Assembly (NCBI GenBank): GCA_963662245.2
Contig: CAXXVQ010000002.1
Coordinates: forward strand, 62,001 to 126,000
Reading direction: 5' to 3'
DNA: 64,000 bases
Origin: JAFGVL01 sp963662245
GTDB lineage: Bacteria > Bacteroidota > Bacteroidia > Bacteroidales > Paludibacteraceae
A program made the position numbers and the translations under genes. The notes beneath the pieces are model-generated. The model was not told where the DNA came from, did not search any database, and saw only the letters and a list, made by a program, of their open reading frames with translations. This document shows positions 1-8,566 of the stretch, one piece after another; position 1 is the first letter of the stretch, and the number at the start of each line of letters is the position of its first letter.

Positions 1-2057
1 ATATAGAATGACTTTGAGCTATTAATCAGGTGACGCAGTGTCAATTCTTGTGTTGTATTAAAAGGAGGTATATTTCGTAGAGGGTCACCCTCACTAAACC
101 AATCAGGTGTATGAGTAAGTTTATCACCAAAAGTTAACACATAAGTACTATTGTAAACCAATGTATTATCTGTCTGAAATATATTACGAAACCTTGCTCC
201 TAAAGAGACCTCAGCTCCCATAATGCGAGCTTTATCGATATTCATATATGTATAATTGACACCTCTTTTCCCTGAATTTTTCCAATATTCTAAAGAAATA
301 AAGTCTTGTAAAAAATTGGCAAACAGGCTACAATCAAAACTCACATCATGAGCAACACCACGCAGTCCGGCATCAAAGTTTAAACCATACTCAGGTTTAA
401 GATCTGGATTCCCATACACAATCCCATCTGTATTTGAGGTCTCGATAAACATCTCTGTGGCATCTGGCATACGACAAGATCTAGCAGCTTGAAAAGACAA
501 GAACACAGCAGGCCAGGCAGTATAAACCACACCTGAAGTTGCATTCCAAGCCCACACATCACTTACTCTACCTTCTGTTCGTAAGGTATCATGCACAATA
601 CCCTCATTAATATGCGAATAATCGCCACGCAAGCCCATTCTGAATTTCAAACGATTGGTTCGAGCATACTCCATCTCAGTAAACAAACCGGTTAAAGACA
701 CTCCGGCATCTTTAGTTACTTTATTGTTTATAGTTGTATTCAGAAAATAATCTGTCAGCACTGTTGGCGACTCAATACGATAATACACACCATCAGTACC
801 GATACTAATTTCAGTGCTTTTACTTTTAGTTAGAACAGCCAAGCCCCTCCAGCCGACATAATAATTTCGGTAAGAAATATCCTCTCTATAAGAAAGGTCA
901 CTACTTCCTACATCGTAACTGTCTTTGATTTGGTTTCTGTATTCCTGATCGTAGTACACTGACAGTTCTAATCTTTTAAGCAATTCCTCTGGTTTCCAAA
1001 CTGCTGTAGCCGAAGAATGCCATGTATTATCCGTTTTGTTATACACACGCATATAATCAGTACCGTTAAAACCGACTGGTCTACCCCATGGGCCTCCTAA
1101 GTGCAACTCGCTCTCCACAGTTAACATGAGCGCATTATTCCCCTCATAACTATAAGAAGCACGAAGGTCTTTATCTTTATAAGCTGAATTCTCTGTAGGC
1201 GTATTTTTTCCCGCTACATAATCATCGGCATCTCTAAGTCTAGCTGAAAAGGAAAACGCATTATCAATATTTGCCCAGTTCAATCCACCAAGCACTAACT
1301 TTTCATTATTATTGGTTCCATACGATGAACTAAACCGACCATGCCAACCGGGAGTTAAGAATGGATATTTACTTAACATATTAATAATCCCAGTAATAGC
1401 TCCGGAGCCATACTTTACTGAAGCTGGACCTTTTATCACTTCTACTTTTTCCAAGTCATAAATATTAATTCCTTGCCCCATAAAACCGCCGGAGAAATTC
1501 CCCATCCTACGATTTCCATCTTTAGTGACCAATAAGCGTTTCCCTCCTAAACCACGCAAAACAATAGGCGAATAATATTCCCCTCGCTTGGTAATTCCAG
1601 GTGCTTGCTCCAACACATCAATTAAAGATGTAGCTATTTTTTCTTGGATAAATTCTTCGTTAAGATTCGTTTGCGAATAACTTTGAGTAACAACTTGACG
1701 CGTAGATGTCGCTAAGACTTCAACATCCTTTAGCGAATTTAACCTCTCTTTTATAAAAACTTGAACTACAGCATCATTTATGGAAGGACATAAAGCCAAC
1801 AATTGGGTATCATAGCTTATATGTGTGAACGAAATTTCCACCTTGCTATCTTGTGGAATTTCAATAGAAAAACGACCATCATCACCGGTTAATGCTGAAG
1901 AGTTTGTGTACTTCTCATACACGGAAATATATGACACAGGAGTCCCCGACACTCTATCCAGAACAATTCCGGAAACAGTGCGAGAAAAAAGATTGGTAAA
2001 CCCTATCAAAAGGATTACCAAACTCAAAATTCTAGTGCCAAATAAATAAACGCGCAT
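1..2057 (-). CDS. TonB-dependent outer-membrane receptor (3' end outside window)
   Basis: An open minus-strand frame starts at ATG 2055-2057 and stays open for 685 codons to the window edge, so the C-terminus is missing. After a signal peptide (about residues 1-28) comes a carboxypeptidase-regulatory-like beta-sandwich (about 29-95, starting VSGIVLDRVSGTPV). A plug domain follows, with DVLEQAPGI near 140 and VLRGLGGKRLLV just after it. From about residue 225 there is beta-barrel sequence rich in aromatic and alternating residues. This is the SusC/FecA-like architecture for energised import across the outer membrane. The start lies 26 bases inside the 3' end of the binding-protein gene, so the two are cotranscribed. 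Substrate is inferred only: the partner suggests iron siderophore, heme or cobalamin. Family is secure, substrate is not. Confidence 0.93.
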   Translation of the reverse strand, partial: MRVYLFGTRILSLVILLIGFTNLFSRTVSGIVLDRVSGTPVSYISVYEKYTNSSALTGDDGRFSIEIPQDSKVEISFTHISYDTQLLALCPSINDAVVQVFIKERLNSLKDVEVLATSTRQVVTQSYSQTNLNEEFIQEKIATSLIDVLEQAPGITKRGEYYSPIVLRGLGGKRLLVTKDGNRRMGNFSGGFMGQGINIYDLEKVEVIKGPASVKYGSGAITGIINMLSKYPFLTPGWHGRFSSSYGTNNNEKLVLGGLNWANIDNAFSFSARLRDADDYVAGKNTPTENSAYKDKDLRASYSYEGNNALMLTVESELHLGGPWGRPVGFNGTDYMRVYNKTDNTWHSSATAVWKPEELLKRLELSVYYDQEYRNQIKDSYDVGSSDLSYREDISYRNYYVGWRGLAVLTKSKSTEISIGTDGVYYRIESPTVLTDYFLNTTINNKVTKDAGVSLTGLFTEMEYARTNRLKFRMGLRGDYSHINEGIVHDTLRTEGRVSDVWAWNATSGVVYTAWPAVFLSFQAARSCRMPDATEMFIETSNTDGIVYGNPDLKPEYGLNFDAGLRGVAHDVSFDCSLFANFLQDFISLEYWKNSGKRGVNYTYMNIDKARIMGAEVSLGARFRNIFQTDNTLVYNSTYVLTFGDKLTHTPDWFSEGDPLRNIPPFNTTQELTLRHLINSSKSFY

Positions 2058-3036
2058 ATTCTTTATCTGATAAGTCGTAATGATAAAAAATTGAATAAAA
2101 TGCTTTCACTTTCTCTCGGGTGATCTCGTTGGGTTGAGCATAAAAAATATCTGAAAACCATATTATCCCTAACATACGATTTATCGAAGGTGGCATATCA
2201 AACCACAAACAAGGCTCTGATGGCACATAGAAGCATCTTTTATTTTTTACAGCCGTAACTGTTTTCCATAAATTTGATTTCAATATTGTTCGATAAGGAC
2301 TACTTTCCCCCTTGCCTACACAAAAAATATAATCAGGATTCCACACCATAACTTGCTCAATGCTCACAAAGGCAAAACCTTTGGTATCTAAAGGAACTTC
2401 TACAGCATTAACTATTCCCATCACATCAAATAACTGAGCATGTTTACTTCCCTTTGGCGTGGTTCTCAAACCATTATTATCATTGGCCATATAAGCTTTA
2501 CCTACTACTTTTTTCCCTTTTTTATAACGCATTAAATCCGAATAAACACTGCGAATAAATTCAGCACATTTACTTGCTTCAACCTCTTTCCCTAGCAGTT
2601 CCCCCATGAATTCATAAGTCTTATCTATACTCATCAAATCTAGATTTAAAACAACCAAAGGCACATTAATCCTTTCAGCAAAAGCAATATAACGAGACAA
2701 GTCTTCTTTTTCATCGACAAAAGCTCCCACCATAATAATATCAGGCTGTTGCTTCATTACCTCTTCAACATTCTTTGTATCTATCTCTTTTTTTGATAAA
2801 AAATCCTTTGACACATAGCGCAGATTTGGACTCTCTTGCGCCCTTGCTTTAACTATCATTTTCTCTTCGGCAACCGGATATATTAGCACATTCGTTTTAT
2901 TGTCAAAAGGAACTACTCTAGTGATTTTATCTGGCACATTCACCTTACGGCCAGCCATATCCGTGATTTCTCGAGCATATAAATTCCCACACAGAATACT
3001 TATAATCAAGCTATTAACTATTGCTATCTTTTTCAT
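2032..3036 (-). CDS. FecB/BtuF-like periplasmic substrate-binding protein
   Basis: This 334-residue protein begins with a signal peptide (MKKIAIVNSLIISILCGNLYA) and continues directly into REITDMAGRKVNVP, the usual opening of Peripla_BP_2 proteins (FecB, BtuF, heme-binding proteins). Further landmarks are the helix-linked two-lobe pattern, QQPDIIMVG near residue 95, WNPDYIF in the second lobe and a C-terminal PPSINRMLGIIW segment. It would deliver an iron-siderophore, heme or corrinoid to an inner-membrane ABC permease, but no permease or ATPase gene is in the window. The 3' end overlaps the TonB receptor start, which supports a shared substrate. No lipobox cysteine is evident, so it is probably soluble in the periplasm. 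Confidence 0.85.
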   Translation of the reverse strand: MKKIAIVNSLIISILCGNLYAREITDMAGRKVNVPDKITRVVPFDNKTNVLIYPVAEEKMIVKARAQESPNLRYVSKDFLSKKEIDTKNVEEVMKQQPDIIMVGAFVDEKEDLSRYIAFAERINVPLVVLNLDLMSIDKTYEFMGELLGKEVEASKCAEFIRSVYSDLMRYKKGKKVVGKAYMANDNNGLRTTPKGSKHAQLFDVMGIVNAVEVPLDTKGFAFVSIEQVMVWNPDYIFCVGKGESSPYRTILKSNLWKTVTAVKNKRCFYVPSEPCLWFDMPPSINRMLGIIWFSDIFYAQPNEITREKVKAFYSIFYHYDLSDKEYARLFIWH

Positions 3037-3085
3037 GTTCGTTTATTCTTATATTAATCACCAACTAGTCTCCAGTCTCTGATTA

Positions 3086-3943
3086 CTAATCACTAGTAGT
3101 TTTTAACGCTTGCCATTGTAGAGTAAGCTGCATGGTAGTTTGTCCCACACCCTTATAGCGTGTTACCATAAACTTAGCATACAAACCCTCTCTGGTTCTT
3201 ACTAAAAACACAGGCTGATAATTAATCTGGCTTTCATCAGACACATCAGCTAAGTCAAATATTCCACCGGCATTTGGATGAAATTTATCACCAATCACCA
3301 ATGTTTTATAAAAAGCAGCGGTTTCATTATAAGGTAAAATAGTACCATCAACAGATGTGGTATGCACCTCAATACGGTGACTTGACAAATCCACTAAGGC
3401 ATTTCCACTCAAAGTAGCTAAACGGTCTGCTGTAAGACTATCAGCGTTAAAAGCATTGAAACAATCAATACCTTGACCTATCATTGCAGCTTTTGTAGAC
3501 TTACTATCATCTATTGGATTAGTATATAAGAAAATTACCACATAACCCGTTGGTGCATAATCACCAGTAGATAACTCATTATATAGAAATTCATTATAAA
3601 AAAGTAAATCATATTGAAACTCAACCGAATCAGAACGAATGATTGTCTCTCCATCTGCCGTAGGGTTATTTGGATGCCATGCAGGTAGATTTTCATAATC
3701 AAAATACATAGTATCCATTTCACTGTTTCCAATATGATAAATATCTATTCCACAACCATTACGACAAACTGTTGGATGCCTTTCTACGGCATACTTTTTT
3801 AAAGTGTAGATATCATCTGAGTAAACAATTTTCGCATCACACAATTCGCTTTCAGGAATTGAATCCTCTTGCTGGCAAGCCTGAACTCCAAATATGAACA
3901 GAGCACATAACCATACTTGATATCTTTGAAACAACCCTCTCAT
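3086..3943 (-). CDS. Putative lipoprotein, possible HmuY-like heme-binding protein
   Basis: A 285-residue protein whose N-terminus ends in GVQAC with Cys23, a plausible lipobox followed by QQEDS, so an outer-membrane lipoprotein is likely. The C-terminal 40 residues (PVFLVRTREGLYAKF, then a strand-rich end) resemble the closing strands of HmuY-family hemophore-like lipoproteins, in which a VVRTxDGKYAK pattern is usual. The middle has QYDLLFYNEF where HmuY proteins carry a WDIAF-like strand. This resemblance is from memory and weak. Position just upstream of an iron/heme-type binding protein and a TonB receptor fits. Otherwise it is an uncharacterised lipoprotein. Confidence 0.6.
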   Translation of the reverse strand: MRGLFQRYQVWLCALFIFGVQACQQEDSIPESELCDAKIVYSDDIYTLKKYAVERHPTVCRNGCGIDIYHIGNSEMDTMYFDYENLPAWHPNNPTADGETIIRSDSVEFQYDLLFYNEFLYNELSTGDYAPTGYVVIFLYTNPIDDSKSTKAAMIGQGIDCFNAFNADSLTADRLATLSGNALVDLSSHRIEVHTTSVDGTILPYNETAAFYKTLVIGDKFHPNAGGIFDLADVSDESQINYQPVFLVRTREGLYAKFMVTRYKGVGQTTMQLTLQWQALKTTSD

Positions 3944-3968
3944 ACTAAAACCAATTATTGGAATAGAG

Positions 3969-4003
3969 AAAATCTATGCTGAAGTTTAATCAGCTTAGAT
4001 TTT
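3969..4003 (-). terminator. Hairpin downstream of the DNRLRE gene
   Basis: A 14-base inverted repeat (3969-3982 with 3990-4003, one mismatch, 7-base loop) lies 21 bases past the stop codon of the minus-strand gene at 4024. On the minus strand it ends in TTTTC, so the U tract is short. It may be a terminator or an attenuator between that gene and the lipoprotein gene. Confidence 0.55.
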
Positions 4004-4023
4004 CAATAAGATTTTTTATCTAA

Positions 4024-4968
4024 TTACTTTTTAATCAACTGAGTTGCCACAACACCTATAGTTGTTGTCACTTTAGCAATGTATACTCCACTAGGCAAAG
4101 CACTTACATTGATAGTTGACTCATAAGCTGTCATCACAGTTTTTCCACTTATGTCTAAAATTTCTACTATAACCACATCTTCAGTTGTTGCAACAGTAAC
4201 AACATTTACAGCTGGCATAGGATAAAGACTAATCTCAGGAATTCCTTCTACCAAAGCAGTTTCTGTAGTTGTACTTGTATAGTACACATATAATGTTGGT
4301 TTTTGAGCTTCTGTAGTTGCAGTTTCTTTTGAATATAATTTCGCTATAACACCTTTACTTGCAGTAGTTTCATCAGATGATTTCAATAACCAACCATAAT
4401 TCGAAGCTGAACCGGAAACCCATGCAGCAACATTAGATTTCATATTATCAGAAGAAAAAGTCACTTCTGTATCTATTGATGTGATTGTTGCACTAAAAGC
4501 CATCGTTGCATCATAATCACCTCCGGGAGTTGTCCAAGTTGTCCCACTATAGAAAGAATGTAACCAAGTCACATCATTGGTAGTTGGAGCAACACCAAGG
4601 CCACCGCCAGAATAAGATGTTCCTTCACCCCAGTTTGCAGAAACAGAATACATTTCAATGGTCATATTTGCTGAAGCTTGCAATGACATTACTAATTTCA
4701 CGCTATCAACAGTAGCTCCTGAAGGAATTGCAGATAAATCAAACTGAACTAATCCCCTACGAGTAATGCTATCTGTTTTAGCAACATTTCCCACATAAAT
4801 TAACCCTGTACTATTTGCCAAAACTCCGGCAGGACTTTCATTTATGGTATTATCCTTATTACTTGTTATAGTATCGCAATATTGAGTAGCTACAATACTA
4901 AACACATTTGAACTCTGCATAATGGTAAAACCTAAAGCTACCATCAAAAATAAAACTCTCTTTTTCAT
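4024..4968 (-). CDS. Secreted DNRLRE-domain protein with T9SS type A sorting domain
   Basis: This 314-residue protein has a signal peptide (about 1-25) and a central beta-sandwich of the DNRLRE/CBM96-like type. Recognisable pieces are GLVQFDLSAIPSGATVDSV, then VSANWGEGTSY and WLLKSSDETTASKGVIAKLYS. The last 75 residues are a T9SS type A C-terminal domain: ISLYPMPAVN, then ILDISGKTV, LPSGVYIAKV and a terminal KK. It should cross the outer membrane by type IX secretion and become cell-surface anchored or released. DNRLRE domains are usually accessory binding or structural modules, and no catalytic domain is present. Its 3' end is followed by a hairpin. Confidence 0.82.
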   Translation of the reverse strand: MKKRVLFLMVALGFTIMQSSNVFSIVATQYCDTITSNKDNTINESPAGVLANSTGLIYVGNVAKTDSITRRGLVQFDLSAIPSGATVDSVKLVMSLQASANMTIEMYSVSANWGEGTSYSGGGLGVAPTTNDVTWLHSFYSGTTWTTPGGDYDATMAFSATITSIDTEVTFSSDNMKSNVAAWVSGSASNYGWLLKSSDETTASKGVIAKLYSKETATTEAQKPTLYVYYTSTTTETALVEGIPEISLYPMPAVNVVTVATTEDVVIVEILDISGKTVMTAYESTINVSALPSGVYIAKVTTTIGVVATQLIKK

Positions 4969-4997
4969 AATTGTTGTATAATCTGATTAATATATTT

Positions 4998-5825
4998 TTA
5001 CGATAATTCTGCTATGTTTTTCTCAAAGAAGTTCTTAATATCCAGCATCTTACAATTCCTTAAAATCACTCTCTTATTTCTATCTAGCAAGTATAAACAG
5101 GGTAAATTTCGGATATCATATAGTTTATTTTTCAGAATCAATCCTTCTCTATCATATCCATGAATAAACTTCCGTTCTGACTCTGCGAAAGCAATCCAAT
5201 TATCAACATCATCCTTTTCTGGATAAATAGCCAATATCTTCAACCTTTCTTCTGATTCCCAAAGGCTTAAAATTGGATTATGCAAAAGGAATTTATTTGT
5301 TTCTTGAATATCAGTTGTATATGGCACATAAAAGTATAGTAACAAGTATTCTGCTCTAATACGATATAAACACTCAACTTCCTCATTCGTATTACAGAAT
5401 ACAAAGTTCTCTGCCATTTCACCTGTTTGATTAAGTAATAACCACTTTAGTTTATCATGACTTTCAGATTTCATATCCTCAGACACGGCACCTGAATTAC
5501 AAGCCTTATTTAGCACATAAACACCTCTTTTTTCATTATAAAAAAGTGAATCCCGGTCATTATACATTTTATCCAACAAACGAATAAGCTGGCAAAAAAT
5601 TTCTCCATGACAAATTGCTTTTGTAAACATCAGATTCAATGATTTATCGGCATTCTCATCAGAAGTAGATTGTAATAACCCAACATAATGTTTAAGCTTA
5701 TCGACAAAGTCTGAAGAATAAATATATTCTTTGTCTCTAAAGGAAATTAGATCCCAATAATGCCTAAGGATATAATCCAACATTTGATTATTATCCGTTG
5801 TTTCAATGTGAGTTTCATTATCCAT
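4998..5825 (-). CDS. DUF5106/thioredoxin-like protein lacking the CxxC motif
   Basis: A 275-residue protein with an N-terminal helical region (HYWDLISFRDKEYIYSS from residue 17) like DUF5106, the domain that precedes thioredoxin folds in many Bacteroidota proteins. The C-terminal half has the order of a thioredoxin fold: YLLLYFYVPYTTD, then LKILAIYPEKDD, and LPCLYLLDRNKRVILRN. The position that normally holds CxxC reads YTTDIQE, so no redox pair is present. No signal peptide is visible, and the in-frame codons upstream hit a TAA, so an upstream start cannot supply one. Role unknown: probably a redox-dead binding relative. Low confidence in the family name. Confidence 0.62.
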   Translation of the reverse strand: MDNETHIETTDNNQMLDYILRHYWDLISFRDKEYIYSSDFVDKLKHYVGLLQSTSDENADKSLNLMFTKAICHGEIFCQLIRLLDKMYNDRDSLFYNEKRGVYVLNKACNSGAVSEDMKSESHDKLKWLLLNQTGEMAENFVFCNTNEEVECLYRIRAEYLLLYFYVPYTTDIQETNKFLLHNPILSLWESEERLKILAIYPEKDDVDNWIAFAESERKFIHGYDREGLILKNKLYDIRNLPCLYLLDRNKRVILRNCKMLDIKNFFEKNIAELS

Positions 5826-5854
5826 CTTACATATTTTTTAAGGGAAGAAAATAC

Positions 5855-5887
5855 CTACAAGAAAGAGTATGGCTAACTTTCTTGTAG
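5855..5887 (-). terminator. Stem-loop downstream of the FISUMP gene
   Basis: An 11-base perfect inverted repeat (5855-5865 with 5877-5887, 11-base loop) lies 52 bases beyond the stop of the minus-strand gene at 5939. On that strand it is followed by GTATTTTCTTCCC. It is a plausible Rho-independent terminator with an imperfect U tract. Confidence 0.55.
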
Positions 5888-5938
5888 ACACATCTCCAAC
5901 ACATCAATCCAAAGATTAGAAAAGAATCCTTAGTAGAA

Positions 5939-6931
5939 CTATTTTGCAATAATCTTAAACTGCATATTAAGGCTATCTTTCTTGACTATAAGCACATATA
6001 CTCCTGTTGGCAAAGAATACAAATCAATAAATGTAATTTCGTCCGTAGTGGTACCAGAGCGAAGCTTCACACCACTTACATTATAAATAGACCATTCGCT
6101 ACCCACATATGAAATCAACCGAGCCAACTCCTGATCATGATCAACAGAAAGCTTGATTGCGGAATTCCCACTAGTCTCAGACAATGCTGTCACTGCTGAT
6201 TTTATACATCTCACACAGCAAGTATTATTGTTTCGAAATGATCCAAGCACTAGGTCATTAGAATTATATTTCAAAGCCATGTAGTATCTTCCGGCCATTC
6301 CGGCATGTACCTCATGTTCTGTCCAGAAATATGATATCTGACCAAAAGACACATACCCTGTAGATGAAAAGCTGCCTGAAGGAACAGCACCAAAACCATA
6401 TGAATTATCATTATCTAGAGCATTTGAATCATAACTCCATAACGAATCCAATTTCAAATATTTCCCTACTTCAGTATATCCTGCTGATGAATAAGCTCCA
6501 ACAGATTTATCAGATGTTATTGCCTTAGCCAAACTAAACCAATCAGCGCTATCTGGCACTTCCCATCCTGCAGGACAAATACCTCTATCATCAAAAACGG
6601 CTGACCAGGTATAGTTTAACCCGTAAGTATTGTATGTAGTAACGGTATCATTCGGATAGGTATAATGTACACAGTAATCATAACTTGAACCTCCGGTAAC
6701 AGGTTCTCCGGTAGTTGTACTTGTATAGGTTTCCGGATAAATACTTATTGAGTCACCATTTAAAAAATGCATCGTTTTTAAATTCTCAGCCATCCACCAT
6801 ATATCTCCTATTTTTACAGTACGATAAGAATTTCCATCTACATCAGTAACAGTTCCTGTTGATTGTCCGTATACAGTAGCAGCTTGAAAACTAGCAGCTA
6901 CAACCATTATTAATAATCTACTTTTTTTCAT
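5939..6931 (-). CDS. Secreted FISUMP-domain protein with T9SS type A sorting domain
   Basis: The protein is 330 residues from the chosen start. It opens with a signal peptide MKKSRLLIMVVAASFQAATV, then VTDVDGNSYRTVKIGDIWWM and later ICPAGWEVPDSADW, the signature of FISUMP (Fibrobacter succinogenes major paralogous) domains. The domain ends near CCVRCIKS. The last 75 residues form a T9SS type A domain (WSIYNVSGVKL, LPTGVYVLIV, terminal KIIAK). Longer reading from ATG 6994 would put 21 polar residues before the signal peptide, so the start at 6931 (or 6940) is preferred. It is probably an extracellular surface protein; the biochemical role of FISUMP domains is unknown. Confidence 0.82.
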   Translation of the reverse strand: MKKSRLLIMVVAASFQAATVYGQSTGTVTDVDGNSYRTVKIGDIWWMAENLKTMHFLNGDSISIYPETYTSTTTGEPVTGGSSYDYCVHYTYPNDTVTTYNTYGLNYTWSAVFDDRGICPAGWEVPDSADWFSLAKAITSDKSVGAYSSAGYTEVGKYLKLDSLWSYDSNALDNDNSYGFGAVPSGSFSSTGYVSFGQISYFWTEHEVHAGMAGRYYMALKYNSNDLVLGSFRNNNTCCVRCIKSAVTALSETSGNSAIKLSVDHDQELARLISYVGSEWSIYNVSGVKLRSGTTTDEITFIDLYSLPTGVYVLIVKKDSLNMQFKIIAK

Positions 6932-7213
6932 TATTCTCATTGCTATAAAAAACAATCTCTTGCTTTCAACATAATTAAATTTTGCACCAACCATAAACTC
7001 TTATTTTTAAATTCGATATAAACAAAAACAATAACGCTAATAAAATAAAAACGAAGCATTAATACTTCGAAAAAATAGTCCGTTATAAATCAAAATTGAT
7101 ATCGCTACCAACATACTTACATTCAATATGTTATTCTGGCATTTCCAATAACAATGCCAATAACATAATGAACTATTGTTCAATAAATTACACAACTGCA
7201 TAGTAAAATAAAA

Positions 7214-7249
7214 ACGCCAAATATGTACAAAAAGGTACATATTTGGCGT
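7214..7249 (-). terminator. Rho-independent terminator with a perfect 15-bp stem
   Basis: Bases 7214-7228 pair perfectly with 7235-7249 around a 6-base loop. Read on the minus strand the stem is followed by TTTTATTTTAC. It starts 27 bases past the stop codon of the 7277 gene and should end that transcript, so the FISUMP gene downstream probably has its own promoter in 6995-7213. I did not find a clear TAnnTTTG box there. Confidence 0.85.
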
Positions 7250-7276
7250 CCAAATAAACATTTATGTAGAATTATA

Positions 7277-8269
7277 CTACTCTCTTATATATACTAATCG
7301 TCTTTTATCTTTTTTCACAACAAAGTGTTCAAAAAAGATCTCTTGCGTTTTATCTTTAATGGCTGCAATATCCTCAAAATAAATAAAATCCCAACCTAAC
7401 CAGTTCAGTTTCTGAGGAGTCATTTTATTCTCAACATTTTCATTGGTGGATGGGAAACCAGAACCAATCATAGCATTAGCAATCTCCTCTCCTGTAATAA
7501 AATCAATTACCTCTTTATGCTTCTCATAAGCTCCTTTTTTCACTAACATTTGCACAGGGCTTACAATAGCTCCCTCCTCAGGCCAAACTAACTGAAAATT
7601 ATCTAATTTCCTTATTTTCAAATAGAACGAATACGGCATAACAAAGGCCGCAATATCATCGGTTTTCTCTGAATTAATCATTTTAACCATCTCAGCCGGG
7701 TGCATACCAATTTTTGTATTTTTTGCTAACTGAATAATTGAATCATAACCATAATCTCGCACAAAAGGGAAAAACACAGCATTGCAGAAGAAATCATCAT
7801 CACCGCGTAAAACCAATTGCTGCTTTAATTCAGGTCGCATTAGGTCTGCCCATTTCGTTGGGAACTCTCCTTCAGCAAATTTTCGCTTATCTGCTACAAT
7901 TATCAGCATATTAGGAGGCAGCATAGTCATTAAGCCTTCAGGGTGCATATAACCGGCATCTGCATACATTTTGTTAGCCTTTATGTCTAGCGCATCAAAA
8001 CAATCTTTATTTAATAAGGTCTCTATAAAATGCTTATGATGAACACTATTAATATCTGAAGAAATAAAAATATCCGGCAGCTTTGAGGTATCAGTCATTT
8101 CATCAATTTTACCATAGAAGCTCTTTTCGTAATTTAAGTTCCCTTCAATTACAACCTCAGGCTCTTCATCCTCATCAGCATATTGTGGAAATTTCTTGTG
8201 AAACTCAGCTTTAAATGCGTTGCGTAAACCACATGGCAGCAAGGCAATCATAAAAGGCATTTTTTCCAT
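7277..8269 (-). CDS. SBP-like (SBP_bac_6-type) protein without signal peptide
   Basis: A 330-residue protein with the two-lobe layout of ferric-iron-type ABC substrate-binding proteins: KLPDIFISSDINS, MLPPNMLIIVADKRKFAEG, FPTKWADLMRPELK and IGMHPAEMVKMINS, with GAIVSPVQMLVKKGA in the second lobe. The N-terminus begins MEKMPFMIALLPCGLRNAF with no signal peptide or lipobox, so it looks cytoplasmic. Some anaerobe proteins annotated as ABC substrate-binding proteins share an LPC-G/P-L motif at the N-terminus and also lack export signals. The ligand is unknown. No permease or ATPase gene lies nearby. A terminator follows, so it is a separate transcription unit. Confidence 0.68.
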   Translation of the reverse strand: MEKMPFMIALLPCGLRNAFKAEFHKKFPQYADEDEEPEVVIEGNLNYEKSFYGKIDEMTDTSKLPDIFISSDINSVHHKHFIETLLNKDCFDALDIKANKMYADAGYMHPEGLMTMLPPNMLIIVADKRKFAEGEFPTKWADLMRPELKQQLVLRGDDDFFCNAVFFPFVRDYGYDSIIQLAKNTKIGMHPAEMVKMINSEKTDDIAAFVMPYSFYLKIRKLDNFQLVWPEEGAIVSPVQMLVKKGAYEKHKEVIDFITGEEIANAMIGSGFPSTNENVENKMTPQKLNWLGWDFIYFEDIAAIKDKTQEIFFEHFVVKKDKRRLVYIRE

Positions 8270-8405
8270 TTTATATAAGTTTATATGATTAATAAAACAG
8301 TGGTTTCATGACAATAAGTATACCACACAAGATAAACATCTGAAATACAAGAAAGTACGCAAAACAAAGGAAAGGTGAAAAATTACATCTAGGTAAGTAT
8401 AGAAA

Positions 8406-8436
8406 GCAAGGAGTGAGATAGTGAGCATGTGAGAAA
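8406..8436. repeat. GTGAG-type low-complexity tract in a gene-free stretch
   Basis: The 297-base gap 8270-8566 has no open frame worth calling. It holds three GTGAG units spaced 8 bases apart (8413, 8421, 8429), then AT-rich sequence of the AGTAACTAG/GTTAACCGTTAAT kind that recurs near 3065-3100 and 14605-14645. A similar GTGAG tract sits inside the last gene of the window near 63788-63816. No clear promoter for the 8269 gene was seen. Confidence 0.4.
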
Positions 8437-8566
8437 TAAGTAACTAGAGATAGAGATTAATAGAAAATACAGAGTAAAAACTTATGATTAAAATTCTCTA
8501 AGACTTTATTCTTATGTCTAGCATCTTTAAATTTTCCACTAATAGTTAACCGTTAATCGCTAATAT

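Noticed and set aside
380..562. Short minus-strand frame inside the TonB receptor gene
   Set aside because: It is in another frame of the well-supported receptor, with no coding character of its own.
7037..7261. Minus-strand frame of 74 codons in the gap before the FISUMP gene
   Set aside because: It spans the perfect 15-bp terminator hairpin, has no family resemblance or typical composition, and overlaps the probable promoter region.
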